NCBI RefSeq assembly: GCF_900142665.1
Contig: NZ_FRBR01000003.1
Coordinates: 236,242 to 300,241, forward strand
Reading direction: 5' to 3'
From: Roseovarius pacificus
Lineage (GTDB): Bacteria > Pseudomonadota > Alphaproteobacteria > Rhodobacterales > Rhodobacteraceae
DNA: 64,000 bases
Part shown: positions 34,821-43,565 of the stretch, piece after piece
Numbering within the stretch: position 1 is the first letter of the stretch
Layout of the letters: every line of letters begins with the position of its first letter
Translations under genes and position numbers: made by a program
The notes under the pieces: model-generated
What the model was told of the DNA's origin: nothing
The model's database searches: none
Seen by the model: the letters and a program-made list of their open reading frames with translations, nothing else

Positions 34821-36437
34821 CTATACCGTCCACATATCGTCTGTGAACCATTCTGCATTTGTGGTCAGCGCCCCGTCATCAGCGGCACAGCGAGCCACCG
34901 CCATTGCAGATGCTACGGCCCCATCGATCTTGTCCCGTGACTTGCCCTTGTGGAATGTGCGGTTGCCTGCCGGATCGGTGCGCACCTCGATATTCGAGAA
35001 GTTCCAGCGCAGCACCGGATGACCCCCATGTCGGAACCTGCGCCCAACAATAGCGCGCTCCAGTTCCTTCACCGCCGGGGCCATTGTTGCCCAACCTTGC
35101 CGCATTTCCACCGCAGGGAACCCGTCTTCGAGAAGGTTGTTGAGCATGTTGCGCGCGAGGTGAGGGTCGAAGGCGATTTCCTGCACGTTGAAGCGTGCAC
35201 AAAGTTCACGCACCTGATCCTCAACCGCACGGAAATCCACCACGTTGCCCTCGGTGGCAGTGATCTGTCCCTCACTGGCCCAGACTGTATACGGCTGGCC
35301 TGATAAATCCTCGCGGCCCCGCAGGTTATCTTCAGGGCAGAAGAACCACGGCCAGACCTGAAATCCGTCCTCCCCGTCCCGCCAGCAGGCAACAACCACT
35401 GTCAGGTCGCTGTTACTGGACAGATCCACAGCAAGCCAGCATTCGCGTTGCTCGGCCTCCATAGTGTGGAGATCAACAGCACCACTGCCCTCGTCATAGA
35501 TCGCCATATCGACAAAGGGATCGGTTGCATGATCCAGCCAGATATTGAGGTTCAACTGCCGGAAGGCTTCCCGATCCCCGATCCGCCGCTCACCCTCGCG
35601 GGCCAACTGCCGCAAGCCCTCGATATCGGGATAGCCATGACGCAGGCCGGGATTCACGCGGAACCAGATTTCTTCGTCTGTCCAGTCGCACTCGCGTGGA
35701 GCCTCGAACAGTACCGGCAGGATGGACGGGTCATCTACCTCGCCCCGTGCCACCTTGCGTGCATCATCGACAATATCCCATGCAATGTTTTCCTGCCCGC
35801 GTCCCGCCGTGGTCGCCACGACAAGCAAGCTTCCGGGAGTCTTCACAAGACCGGATCGAAGCACGTCCCAGAGGTCGCGCTTCTTCCACGCATGCAACTC
35901 GTCGGCCAAGACGAATTGCGGGGTGCGCCCGTGTTGTGTCCCCGCATCCGCTGAAATGGCCTCGCAAAAGCTGCCGATTTTCGGATAGGTAATGCGGTTT
36001 CGGTAATCCAGCATGCGCACATTCGGGGCGATCTTCGGATGACAGGCAAGCAGTCCGCGCAGTTCTTCATAGGCGATACGGGCCTGTTTCCTGTCCGAGG
36101 CTGCCGTGATGACCTCGCCGCCGGGAACGCGCTCCGGGCCGACCGTGTGCAGGGCTTCCAGAGCCGCCGCCAGCGAAGTCTTGCGATTGCCCCGAGGGAC
36201 AAGGATCACCGCCGTCTTGACGATGCGGCTTCCGTCATCGTGGCGCGGGCCATAGATGCGGCGCACGATCCGCTCCTGCCACGGGTCAAGCTGGAAAGCT
36301 TTCCCGGATTTCGGGTGCTTGAGCATTCGCAGGAACTTCACGGCGCGGTCGCCAAACCCAAGAGGATCGGGGATTTCAGAGCCGTCATAAATCCAGTGCG
36401 GAAATGTGTCAGACGTTGAGCGGATCGGGTTCGTCAT
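34821..36437 (-). CDS. terL: Terminase large subunit (HK97-like)
   Basis: 538 residues. The ATPase domain has Walker A-like VPRGNRKTSLAA and Walker B FVLADELHAWKK, plus the coupling motif VVATTAGRG. The nuclease domain has WLAVDLSSNSDLTVVV, FDPHLARNMLNNL and a C-terminal KIDGAVASAMA motif. Full length. It overlaps the small subunit by 29 bp. Placement between the head-tail adaptor and the tape-measure genes is unusual; in HK97-type phages it normally precedes the portal. Confidence 0.92.
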   Translation of the reverse strand: MTNPIRSTSDTFPHWIYDGSEIPDPLGFGDRAVKFLRMLKHPKSGKAFQLDPWQERIVRRIYGPRHDDGSRIVKTAVILVPRGNRKTSLAAALEALHTVGPERVPGGEVITAASDRKQARIAYEELRGLLACHPKIAPNVRMLDYRNRITYPKIGSFCEAISADAGTQHGRTPQFVLADELHAWKKRDLWDVLRSGLVKTPGSLLVVATTAGRGQENIAWDIVDDARKVARGEVDDPSILPVLFEAPRECDWTDEEIWFRVNPGLRHGYPDIEGLRQLAREGERRIGDREAFRQLNLNIWLDHATDPFVDMAIYDEGSGAVDLHTMEAEQRECWLAVDLSSNSDLTVVVACWRDGEDGFQVWPWFFCPEDNLRGREDLSGQPYTVWASEGQITATEGNVVDFRAVEDQVRELCARFNVQEIAFDPHLARNMLNNLLEDGFPAVEMRQGWATMAPAVKELERAIVGRRFRHGGHPVLRWNFSNIEVRTDPAGNRTFHKGKSRDKIDGAVASAMAVARCAADDGALTTNAEWFTDDMWTV

Positions 36438-36786
36438 CCGAGTCCTCCCTGATTGCGGGACGGGACCGGCTGACCGGCGTCAGGCCGAGTTCGGCGGCAA
36501 GCTGGCGGGCCGAGGCCATGGCCTTGTCCTGCACCCGGATCAGCTTCAATTGCATATCGGCATCCAGTTCTGACTGAATCAACGCTTCGGTTTCACGCAC
36601 CCGCCCAATGCAAATGCAGTAATTCTCAAGCCCACCGAGATCGGCATCAGTGAGAATGCGCCGCTCGGAAAGAATTGGCATGACGCGGTCCCATTCTGAA
36701 CGCGCATCCTCAGACAGCCATTCGGGCGCATCGAGGCTTTCAAGTGCCTCGGGATCAGTTTGCATTTCAGGTTTTACACCTCGCAT
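36409..36786 (-). CDS. terS: Terminase small subunit (P27 family)
   Basis: 125 residues. The helical core has APEWLSEDARSEWDRVMPIL and LTDADLGGLENYCICIGRV, a pattern characteristic of P27-type small terminases; the C-terminus is charged. Start at ATG 36786 overlaps the upstream stop (ATGA). It probably recognises the packaging site. Confidence 0.8.
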   Translation of the reverse strand: MRGVKPEMQTDPEALESLDAPEWLSEDARSEWDRVMPILSERRILTDADLGGLENYCICIGRVRETEALIQSELDADMQLKLIRVQDKAMASARQLAAELGLTPVSRSRPAIREDSDDEPDPLNV

Positions 36787-37109
36787 CAGGCATCCCCTCC
36801 AAACCGAACACAGCGGATTTCAAGGCCCCGATCATTCTCGATGGGGGCCAGCTCACGGATATTGTACGTCTCTCCCTGGTAGGTGACCCGGTGCGCTGTC
36901 GTGATGCCGCCTGGATTGCGCACCCGGAACAGCATAACGGTTTCATCAATCGCGCCCTGAGAACGAATGTATTCCTGCGCACTTTGCTGAATCACCTCAG
37001 CGCGCAGCCTCTTGAACCGGGTCATGGTTTCCTGCGGTGTTCCATATTCATCGGGTTCCGACGAAACTGCCTGGACATCGATGATATGGCGCATCTTGCC
37101 CGACCTCAT
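36786..37109 (-). CDS. Phage head-tail adaptor
   Basis: 107 residues from ATG 37109 (MRSGKMRHIIDVQ); ATGA overlap with the DUF3168-like gene upstream excludes the longer extension. EYGTPQETMTRFKRLRAEV and HRVTYQGETYNIRELAPIEN match the SPP1 gp16-like/head-tail adaptor fold. Confidence 0.8.
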   Translation of the reverse strand: MRSGKMRHIIDVQAVSSEPDEYGTPQETMTRFKRLRAEVIQQSAQEYIRSQGAIDETVMLFRVRNPGGITTAHRVTYQGETYNIRELAPIENDRGLEIRCVRFGGDA

Positions 37110-37519
37110 GACGCACCCCCTGTTACCAGGACATTCACCACCATGACGCCATGCGAGGTTTCGCCGTCCGGATCGCGCAGATAGCGCGCGCTGGACACAT
37201 GCCAGTCGGCGCAATGGTATCCATCCAGTTCCAGTCGATCAGCCTTTAGCGCAGTCCGCACCGCCCCGCAGATAGCCTTGACCCCGGTGAGGGACGGCTC
37301 GCGCTTCCAGATGTGAAGCGTGTGATAAATGCGGGTGCGATCGCGTTGCAGGCTTGTGCCTTCGTCAACCTCCTGGCTTTCGCCCAGGATGATCGACGGA
37401 TCGGGGGCGGGCCGCTGGTTGCGATCAAGTATAGCGCCAGACGGCACAAGGGCCGTTACCGCTGGTGACGCCGCCAACCGGGCGCGGATCGCTTTCTGGA
37501 CGGCAAGGTCTTCAGACAT
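37106..37519 (-). CDS. DUF3168 tail-completion protein
   Basis: 137 residues (MSEDLAVQKAIRARLAASP). DPSIILGESQEVDEG, RTRIYHTLHIWKREPSL and ARYLRDPDGETSHGVMVV match DUF3168 (gp17-like tail terminator) proteins. ATGA overlaps both sides. Confidence 0.8.
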   Translation of the reverse strand: MSEDLAVQKAIRARLAASPAVTALVPSGAILDRNQRPAPDPSIILGESQEVDEGTSLQRDRTRIYHTLHIWKREPSLTGVKAICGAVRTALKADRLELDGYHCADWHVSSARYLRDPDGETSHGVMVVNVLVTGGAS

Positions 37520-37929
37520 CAGCGCGCTTCCCTGATCGACTTCGCAATGGCCCGCTTGATGCGGTTCTCTGCTCGTTTGCGAGCAAGACGAAACCCCGGC
37601 CAGAAGAACGGTTGAGCGGCATGGTGCTTGGTCCCGTACTCCTGCAAATGCGGGTATCTCACATCGGTATTGCCGACAGTGATCAGCACCTGGTTCTCTG
37701 GCACCACGGTTGCCCCGCCAGGCTGGGAATAGGGCGGGGTGGTTTGGCCGGGTGGCGTCACGTCAACCGAGCCAACCAGATCCCCGCTGTCTTCAGGCGC
37801 AAGCGACTCAATCGCATCTGCAACCTCGTACCCGCCCGTCAGGAGCGCGGGCGCGGCAGCGGACTTGCCCGCCGCGATCATCGCCCGCAGGCGGTTCTGA
37901 AACGATTTCAGCCCACCATCGTCAGACAT
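37519..37929 (-). CDS. HK97 gp10-like tail-component protein
   Basis: 136 residues from ATG 37929. SLAPEDSGDLVGSVDVTPPG, VRYPHLQEYGTKHHAAQPFF and RAIAKSIREAR are typical of HK97-gp10-type connector-to-tail proteins, with the conserved EYGT and P-F-F region. Confidence 0.82.
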   Translation of the reverse strand: MSDDGGLKSFQNRLRAMIAAGKSAAAPALLTGGYEVADAIESLAPEDSGDLVGSVDVTPPGQTTPPYSQPGGATVVPENQVLITVGNTDVRYPHLQEYGTKHHAAQPFFWPGFRLARKRAENRIKRAIAKSIREAR

Positions 37930-38246
37930 CAGAAAGCCCACTCCCGATATTCGTTGACGATTTCCGAAACGCCGAAAGGCACGTCATTGACGGCATTGCC
38001 AACGATCGCGGTTTCGCGCTGTTCGTACCACCACGCGGCCAGCTGAAGGACAGCCTCGACAAGTACCGGCGGCACGGGGTCTTGCCCCTCACCGCCGAAC
38101 GTGGCCTCGATCCTGAACCCAAGAAGCCGCTCGATATGGTTTTGTGCAGCATCAATCTTTCGGCTGAGCAAAAGCGAATCTTCACCCCCCACATCAGACG
38201 TAAGGGAAAGCTGTTCCTCAAGTTCATGTAGCGACACGATAGCCAT
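37929..38246 (-). CDS. Head-tail connector (gp6-like)
   Basis: 105 residues (MAIVSLHELEEQLSLTSD). The AQNHIERLLGFRIE helix, AVLQLAAWWYEQRE and VPFGVSEIVNEYREW match the phiE125 gp8/HK97 gp6 connector family. It lies 3 bp after the tail tube gene. Confidence 0.82.
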   Translation of the reverse strand: MAIVSLHELEEQLSLTSDVGGEDSLLLSRKIDAAQNHIERLLGFRIEATFGGEGQDPVPPVLVEAVLQLAAWWYEQRETAIVGNAVNDVPFGVSEIVNEYREWAF

Positions 38247-38249
38247 GGA

Positions 38250-38729
38250 TCAGGGCTCTGCCGCGTCAACACGCACCACATTGGAGTTGACCCAAAGCGA
38301 GGCGTTCAGCTTCATGACAGTGTTTGCGGTGTCATAAGCTTCATTCGCACTGGCCACTTTCGCGATGAAATAGCGCTCGCTCGGCGTACCACCTGAAGGC
38401 GCATCATCGAACACCAGCTTGAACGCATAATCGTCCTTGGTTTTCTCGGCCGCGACAAGCGCCTGCTGCCCCGTATCCTCGTAATTGATGGCGGCGATCA
38501 CCTCCATCGGCGGGGCATTGCGGGTGCCTTTGAGGCGCTTCGTGCGGTTCTCACCGATCAGGTCCTGGGTGATTTCGTTGGCGCTGTCGCCAAGCGAACC
38601 GAGGGAATCGAGGTCTTTGATCTCGACCCAGGTTGCGCTGTCGAAATCAGTCAGCACGAAATCATCCGATTTCATCGCCAGCACGCCGCCGATATAAAGC
38701 TTCGCGCCAGCCGTTGCTGTGATAGGCAT
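38250..38729 (-). CDS. Probable phage tail tube protein
   Basis: 159 residues (MPITATAGAKLYIGG). TWVEIKDLDSLGSLGDSANE, an ENRTKRLKGTRNAPPM segment and SERYFIAKVASANEAYDTAN resemble TP901-1-type major tail tube proteins. Its place before, rather than after, the connector genes is unusual. Confidence 0.65.
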   Translation of the reverse strand: MPITATAGAKLYIGGVLAMKSDDFVLTDFDSATWVEIKDLDSLGSLGDSANEITQDLIGENRTKRLKGTRNAPPMEVIAAINYEDTGQQALVAAEKTKDDYAFKLVFDDAPSGGTPSERYFIAKVASANEAYDTANTVMKLNASLWVNSNVVRVDAAEP

Positions 38730-38731
38730 GG

Positions 38732-39085
38732 CTAAGTCCTTTCCATGTTGCGGCGCTCTTCACGTTGCTTCGCGCCGGAATGACAGGGGGTGCACAAGGG
38801 CTGCCAGTTCTTCCGGTCCCAGAAGACCGATCTATCGCCCTTATGCGGTTTGATGTGATCCACGACAGTCGCCCGCGCACCACAGCGGCGGCAGACCGGG
38901 TGTGTTTTCAGGAAAACCCTGCGGGCCTTTTCCCATCCCCGGTCGTAACCGCGAGCACTGCTGTTGGGCCGGGTCTTGTCGAATCTCGCTTTGCGCTCCG
39001 CCGCCCTCTTGCGCTCGCACGCGCACCGGGCTCCAGGTGGAACCCGGTGGCCGCAACCGCAAAGGCGAGGACCGCGCGAAGGCAT
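38732..39085 (-). CDS. HNH endonuclease
   Basis: 117 residues. Zinc-binding Cys pairs occur in VCRRCGARATVVDH and PLCTPCHSGAKQ, with the HNH core running through IKPHKGDRSVFWDRKNWQPL. HNH proteins stimulate HK97-type terminase cleavage. Start overlaps the upstream stop as ATGA. Confidence 0.88.
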   Translation of the reverse strand: MPSRGPRLCGCGHRVPPGARCACERKRAAERKARFDKTRPNSSARGYDRGWEKARRVFLKTHPVCRRCGARATVVDHIKPHKGDRSVFWDRKNWQPLCTPCHSGAKQREERRNMERT

Positions 39086-39471
39086 CAGGCCACCGGAGCC
39101 TCGGAAGGACGCCCCTTCACGATCACCGCGCCGGCGGCGATCGATGTGCCCCCGTTTTTCGTGATCACGGTGCGAATGTACCGCTTGTTGCCGATGTAGC
39201 CTTGCTTCACGACGCTGTCGGCGGCGAGGCTGGCTGGCTGATCGCCAACCAGGTGCTCCGCCGCGACATCGGTGAAATCACCGGTTTCGGTGGTATCACT
39301 TTCCTGAAGCTTTGCCGTAAAGTCACCGGATGACACGATCGCGCCTGTGTTGATGACCAGGGCGGCGGCTCCGAACCCCAGAAGGTCAATCGCCGCAGAG
39401 GTATTGGTGGCGGAGAGAACCGCAGGCGCCACCGCCTGCACCACTCCGATATTCGCTGCAATGTCACGCAT
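39085..39471 (-). CDS. Head-region protein after major capsid, possibly decoration
   Basis: 128 residues (MRDIAANIGVVQAVAPAVLS), rich in Ala, Thr and Val with beta-strand character. LLGFGAAALVINTGAIVSSG and KRYIRTVITKNGG are visible. No family confidently recognised; position directly after the capsid gene suggests a decoration or head-completion role. Confidence 0.55.
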   Translation of the reverse strand: MRDIAANIGVVQAVAPAVLSATNTSAAIDLLGFGAAALVINTGAIVSSGDFTAKLQESDTTETGDFTDVAAEHLVGDQPASLAADSVVKQGYIGNKRYIRTVITKNGGTSIAAGAVIVKGRPSEAPVA

Positions 39472-39483
39472 TGGTAGGTCTCC

Positions 39484-40653
39484 TTATGAAGTGGCCATTT
39501 TGAGCTTGCGGAAGCGAGCGGCCTGAAGCACACGCCCACCGACACGGCGGGTTGCGTGGATCCGGGTCAGGCCCTTCGTCGCCAGAAGATACGGGTTCAC
39601 CAGGATCGACATCGCCAGGCGATCAACGATCCGATAAGCGGAGAAATCACCGTAGAGGATGGGGAACGCGCCGGAGGCGATGTCGGGCATATCCACGGCC
39701 TCGATCACGGGGCGACCAAGGATCGTCTCGGGCTGACCGGCCTGGAAGCTCGGCTGCCAGAGAAAGCGACCATCGCCATCCTTGAGAGTGCGCACGATGC
39801 CGAGCGAGGTGCCGTTCATCATCCACGCGCCGTTGTTGCGGTACATGGCCGGCAGGTCGTACATCATTTTGACCAGCGCATCGGCTGACAGCGTCGTGGC
39901 GTGCCCGTTGAGATATTCGCCGATGCCTGCGTGGGTCATGAGACCTTCCGGCTGACCAGCTCCGGTGCCGTTCACGAAGGCCGCGCCCTCTTTCTTGCCG
40001 AAGTCTTCGGCGAGGGCCAAGCGCACTTCGGACTCGGCAGTTCCGCCGCTGTCGGAGAGCAGTTCATTGGAGATGTCGACGTAGGTCATCAGCTTGTGGG
40101 CCGGGACTTCGAGCTGGCCAAAGGTGGCAGTCGATTCCTGCGCTTCCTCGGCCTCGCCTTCCCATTGTGCATTCGTGCCAGAGGTGCGCTTGGGGTATTT
40201 CACCGAAGGACTGCCGATATTGCGAACACTCGCCACGGAACGGACCGGTGAGAACTCGACCAGGTCACGGATGAACTCGGTCGACATTTCCGGTGGTGCC
40301 AGGTAGCCGCCCTGTTCGTCATTCGAGACGGTCAGCGCCTTCACTTCTTCATCGGTCGCGCCGTTCCCCTTACGAAGATACACCGCGAAGGATTTCTTCT
40401 CGATTTCGGCCTGCTCGTCGGGATCGTCATCATCGTCGCTCTTGGCGCGGTTGGACTTGGCTTCGAGCTTGTCGAGACGGTCGGAAAACTTCGACGTATC
40501 GGCCTTTTCATCGATCTCATCGAGCCGCTTGTTGACGGTCTCTGTCAGATCGGCGATGGCTTGGGTGACGATGTCGTTGGGATCATCGTCGCCGCCATCC
40601 TTGAGGGTGAGTGCCGTGCTGCCAAGCAGCTCAGTCTTCTTCAGATGTCGCAT
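39484..40653 (-). CDS. HK97-fold major capsid protein
   Basis: 389 residues. The N-terminal 105 residues form an acidic helical delta-domain (LTETVNKRLDEIDEKADTS, DDDDDPDEQAEIEKK) that the protease is expected to remove. The mature fold begins near GGYLAPPEMSTEFIRDLVE and includes VPAHKLMTYVDISNELLSDS, AFVNGTGAGQPEGLMTH and FRKLKMATS at the end. Confidence 0.93.
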   Translation of the reverse strand: MRHLKKTELLGSTALTLKDGGDDDPNDIVTQAIADLTETVNKRLDEIDEKADTSKFSDRLDKLEAKSNRAKSDDDDDPDEQAEIEKKSFAVYLRKGNGATDEEVKALTVSNDEQGGYLAPPEMSTEFIRDLVEFSPVRSVASVRNIGSPSVKYPKRTSGTNAQWEGEAEEAQESTATFGQLEVPAHKLMTYVDISNELLSDSGGTAESEVRLALAEDFGKKEGAAFVNGTGAGQPEGLMTHAGIGEYLNGHATTLSADALVKMMYDLPAMYRNNGAWMMNGTSLGIVRTLKDGDGRFLWQPSFQAGQPETILGRPVIEAVDMPDIASGAFPILYGDFSAYRIVDRLAMSILVNPYLLATKGLTRIHATRRVGGRVLQAARFRKLKMATS

Positions 40654-40655
40654 TG

Positions 40656-41162
40656 TCAGTTCCTTCTTGCGAGCTGCGCCGTGGCGCGTTGGAGAGATGC
40701 CGCCAGCGTCAGCGCGCGCACGGCAGTCTTGGCGGAGGTAACCTGAGCACCGGGATGCATCGGGATGGTCACAAGGCTGGCTTCGAGAAGTTCCAGCTCG
40801 GTGATCGTGCGGCCGCCACGGGAGCGCGGCGTCATTTTCTTCGTACGGAAACCGATGGAGATACCGCGAACGGCTCCGGATCGAACCAGTGCGCGCACCT
40901 CGCGGGCCCTGGTCACCTCGTTGACCAGCAAGCGCCCCTTGAGGCGCAACCCGTCCGCTGCATCATCGGCAACATCCCATGTGCCTACAGGGTCATTCTG
41001 GTCGTGTCCGAACAGCATCGGCAGCGGCAAGGAGGTGCCGGAGAACGCACCTTTCTGGATCACGTCTCCGATCCGGTCCGCCTGGTCGTACTTCCAGGCA
41101 AAGCCCTCGATCGAGCCGTCATCCGAGGCATCAAGTTTGGTTTCGAGATACACACGATCCAT
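40656..41162 (-). CDS. HK97-type prohead maturation protease
   Basis: 168 residues from ATG 41162 (MDRVYLETKL). IEGFAWKYDQADRIGDVIQK, PMLFGHDQNDPVGTW (catalytic His in GHD) and VRGISIGFRTKK (Ser in SIGF) match the U35 prohead protease family. The C-terminus ASLVTIPMHPGAQV is also characteristic. It precedes capsid by 2 bp. Confidence 0.9.
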   Translation of the reverse strand: MDRVYLETKLDASDDGSIEGFAWKYDQADRIGDVIQKGAFSGTSLPLPMLFGHDQNDPVGTWDVADDAADGLRLKGRLLVNEVTRAREVRALVRSGAVRGISIGFRTKKMTPRSRGGRTITELELLEASLVTIPMHPGAQVTSAKTAVRALTLAASLQRATAQLARRN

Positions 41163-41163
41163 G

Positions 41164-41559
41164 TCACTCGCCCCCCTGGAACGCGGCCCGGTCGGAGGCG
41201 AAGCCATCCACCTGCGCCTGCACCCATGCCCCGGCCCGAAGAAAGCGCACCACATTGGCATGCGTGAACGGGACCGGCTCACCGTCCTCGGAGATTTCCC
41301 AATCCAGAACGCACCGCGCGAGGCTGTCGATCCGAGCGCGTTCTCGCGCTTCGGCACTCACCCGGCCTTCCGCATCTGCGACCTCGGAGAGATCGTCGGC
41401 CAGGCGCAAGCGCGCGCGGTTCTGAACCTCGCTATCCGGCCCTGCCAGCTTGACGCGGATCCCGGTCGGTTTTCCCTTCACTGGATCCACCAGATCAAAC
41501 CATTGGCCACGGTCCTGGTCGGCACTGAAGGCTCGAATATCGTCAAGCTGCATCGTCAT
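41164..41559 (-). CDS. Phage protein between portal and protease
   Basis: 131 residues (MTMQLDDIRAFSADQDRGQW). VDPVKGKPTGIRVKLAGPDS and RARLRLADDLSEVADAEG suggest a structured beta/helical protein; no family confidently identified. Overlaps the portal 3' end by 17 bp. ATG 41553 is an alternative start. Confidence 0.6.
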   Translation of the reverse strand: MTMQLDDIRAFSADQDRGQWFDLVDPVKGKPTGIRVKLAGPDSEVQNRARLRLADDLSEVADAEGRVSAEARERARIDSLARCVLDWEISEDGEPVPFTHANVVRFLRAGAWVQAQVDGFASDRAAFQGGE

Positions 41560-42748
41560 TGCCCTCTTCCTGTGTCGATTCTGCTGTCGCCGAGATGTTC
41601 GGGTTTATGAACTCGTTGCCGCCCTCGCGCGGCGGCAGACCGATCCAAGCTCGGCCCTCATTCGGGTTGATGGTGCGACTGGAGATCAGGCTGTTGATCA
41701 CGGTCGACCTGGTCGACAGGTCAGCGCGGGTCAGGTCATCGCGATCGAAGCGGATCACGTGAGTCTTGCGCTCTTCCTCAGTGAACAAGGCACGGCGCAG
41801 CGCCGATTCAGTTGCCCGCAACCACGGCTCCAACGTGTAGCTCAGAAATTCGCGGCCCATCTGTTCGGTGTTCGACCAGGTCGCGCGGTCGTGGTCGAAC
41901 AGCATCGATGGCGGCACCCGGAAAGCACGGGCGATTTCGAGGATCTGGAACTTGCGATTTTCGAGAAACTGACTGTCGGTCGACGTCAGCTGAAGCGGGG
42001 TGAACGTGGCACCGTCATAAAGGATCGCCGTTTTGCCAGTCTCTCCGCTTTCATGGCTCAGTCGCCATGCCTCGCGCGCCTTGGTAACGCTGTCCTGCCC
42101 CATGCCTTTCGGGAAGCTGAGGACGCCAGAAGGGCGCGCACCGGAGCCGAAAAGGTTGGCGCCATGCTTTTCCATGACAATCGCCAAACCGATAGCCTCA
42201 CGTGCCAGGGTGAGGGGTGACTTACCGAACGGGCTGCGGAGGTGGATGATGTCTTTCGATGCAACGCGCCTGTTGCCAACCAGGTAGCTCGGTTCGCCAG
42301 TCGCCTGGTCGAACTCGACCGTCACGATGCTGTCGCGGTAACGGATCAACTCGGCGATCCGGCCATCACCTAGGCGGTTCACATATGCCAGCCCGCCCCG
42401 ATCTGCGCTCAGCGCATCGATCACCAGATCGCGGATGAAGCAGAAACCACCGGTCCAGTCGTTCGCCTCATCGCGCAGGAATGGCAGAACTGGATGATCC
42501 GGGAGCGCAACCTCGGTGCCGTCCTCGATCCGCTTCACGCTGACATCAAGGGTGGCGACCGCCTCGGAGATCACGCGCAGCGCTGAGCTCACAGCCGGTA
42601 CACCAAGCGCACTCGCCGCCGAAACCGTGTACCCGGAAGCCGTTGTCGTGACACCGAATATCTCGAACAGCTCGGAGGTCGGTTCAGCGAGTCCCTTGGC
42701 TTCGATGGGAGCGGTTTTTTTGCGAAATGGCCACATGCCTGCGACCAT
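41543..42748 (-). CDS. HK97-family portal protein
   Basis: 401 residues (MWPFRKKTAPIEA from residue 5). YTVSAASALGVPAVSSALRV, RDSIVTVEFDQATGEPSYLV, DIIHLRSPFGKSPLTLAREA and PPSMLFDHDRATWSNTEQMG are hallmarks of HK97 portals. The start may be ATG 42736. It is preceded by a 159-bp gap with a direct repeat, so a new transcription unit may begin here. Confidence 0.92.
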   Translation of the reverse strand: MVAGMWPFRKKTAPIEAKGLAEPTSELFEIFGVTTTASGYTVSAASALGVPAVSSALRVISEAVATLDVSVKRIEDGTEVALPDHPVLPFLRDEANDWTGGFCFIRDLVIDALSADRGGLAYVNRLGDGRIAELIRYRDSIVTVEFDQATGEPSYLVGNRRVASKDIIHLRSPFGKSPLTLAREAIGLAIVMEKHGANLFGSGARPSGVLSFPKGMGQDSVTKAREAWRLSHESGETGKTAILYDGATFTPLQLTSTDSQFLENRKFQILEIARAFRVPPSMLFDHDRATWSNTEQMGREFLSYTLEPWLRATESALRRALFTEEERKTHVIRFDRDDLTRADLSTRSTVINSLISSRTINPNEGRAWIGLPPREGGNEFINPNISATAESTQEEGNDDAA

Positions 42749-42781
42749 GTCGGCTAAATTGAATGGTGGATAGTTGGCAAA

Positions 42782-42815
42782 TCATTGGTTTTCGTAGGTT
42801 TTCATTGGTTTTCGT
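42782..42815. repeat. Direct repeat upstream of portal gene
   Basis: TCATTGGTTTTCGT occurs at 42782-42795 and 42802-42815, exactly 20 bp apart, in the gap before the portal gene. It is AT-rich relative to its surroundings and could be a regulator site for the morphogenesis genes. A GGTCCC / GGGACC inverted repeat near 42865-42895 is the only other structure in the gap. Confidence 0.45.
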
Positions 42816-42907
42816 GACCGTAAAAACCTCATTTGGGCTCTATATCGCGCGTGCCTCCCCGCGCCGGTCCCCAAGGTGGCCCCAAAGTTCGGGACCACCC
42901 CCTCGCA

Positions 42908-43198
42908 TCACTCATCGTTCACATCTCGCCCTGTCAGAGCATTGTATGCCTCGACAGCCTTTCGAGTGATTGCCCGAGCCAGTGTCGGGTCCGTGAACTG
43001 CGCGCTGATCTTGTCGCCCTTGTTTGTCTTACCCAGCAGACCCCTTGCCGACGCGATGCCGTCCGGGCTTTCGGTGATAATGCAGCCCTTCATAGTAATG
43101 CCGACGATGGTCAGGTCATACGATGCCAGGACACGGGTGCCGCTCAGGCTCGGGGCAGCGTCGATGATGTGCATGCTGTTGATAGTGAAATCTGTCAT
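42908..43198 (-). CDS. Phage hypothetical protein (96 aa)
   Basis: MTDFTINSMHIIDAAPSLSG with beta-strand alternation (TRVLASYDLTIVGITMKGCI) and a basic C-terminal helix (LARAITRKAVEAYNAL). No confident family. Starts 3 bp after the AlpA-like gene. Confidence 0.6.
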   Translation of the reverse strand: MTDFTINSMHIIDAAPSLSGTRVLASYDLTIVGITMKGCIITESPDGIASARGLLGKTNKGDKISAQFTDPTLARAITRKAVEAYNALTGRDVNDE

Positions 43199-43201
43199 TG
43201 G

Positions 43202-43426
43202 CTACTTCCTTCTCAACCATTCGTGGAGTTCGGACCGGAATGCAAAATAGCTGCCGCCATCCGGGCGATAGATCGGGCAATCCGTGCGGCGGGCCAGTCG
43301 GCGCGCTTTGTCTACGCTGACACCGAGAATTGCCGCGATGTTGGCAAGACCCCATATCTTGCCAGGACCCGCCATCATCGCGTCGAAGCGATCAGGCATC
43401 AGGGGTGGGTAGTGATTGCTGCTCAT
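43202..43426 (-). CDS. AlpA-like helix-turn-helix protein
   Basis: 74 residues (MSSNHYPPLMPDRFDAMMAG). IWGLANIAAILGVSVDKARR is a helix-turn-helix, then CPIYRPDGGSYFAFRSELHE forms the wing and trailing helix, as in AlpA/excisionase-type MerR-like small regulators. AGAAAGG supports the ATG at 43426. It could activate the downstream morphogenesis genes. Confidence 0.7.
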   Translation of the reverse strand: MSSNHYPPLMPDRFDAMMAGPGKIWGLANIAAILGVSVDKARRLARRTDCPIYRPDGGSYFAFRSELHEWLRRK

Positions 43427-43565
43427 GTCATAGCCTTTCTGTTTGATGGATTCCCGGTATCATTCCGGGGCTCGTTCGTGACCGGCAAGTTGCCGGACAT
43501 CGGCTGCGCGTTCTGTTGGAAGCGTCCGCCGCAGCCCCGACCACCACCCCATGGTGTCCTAGGAT

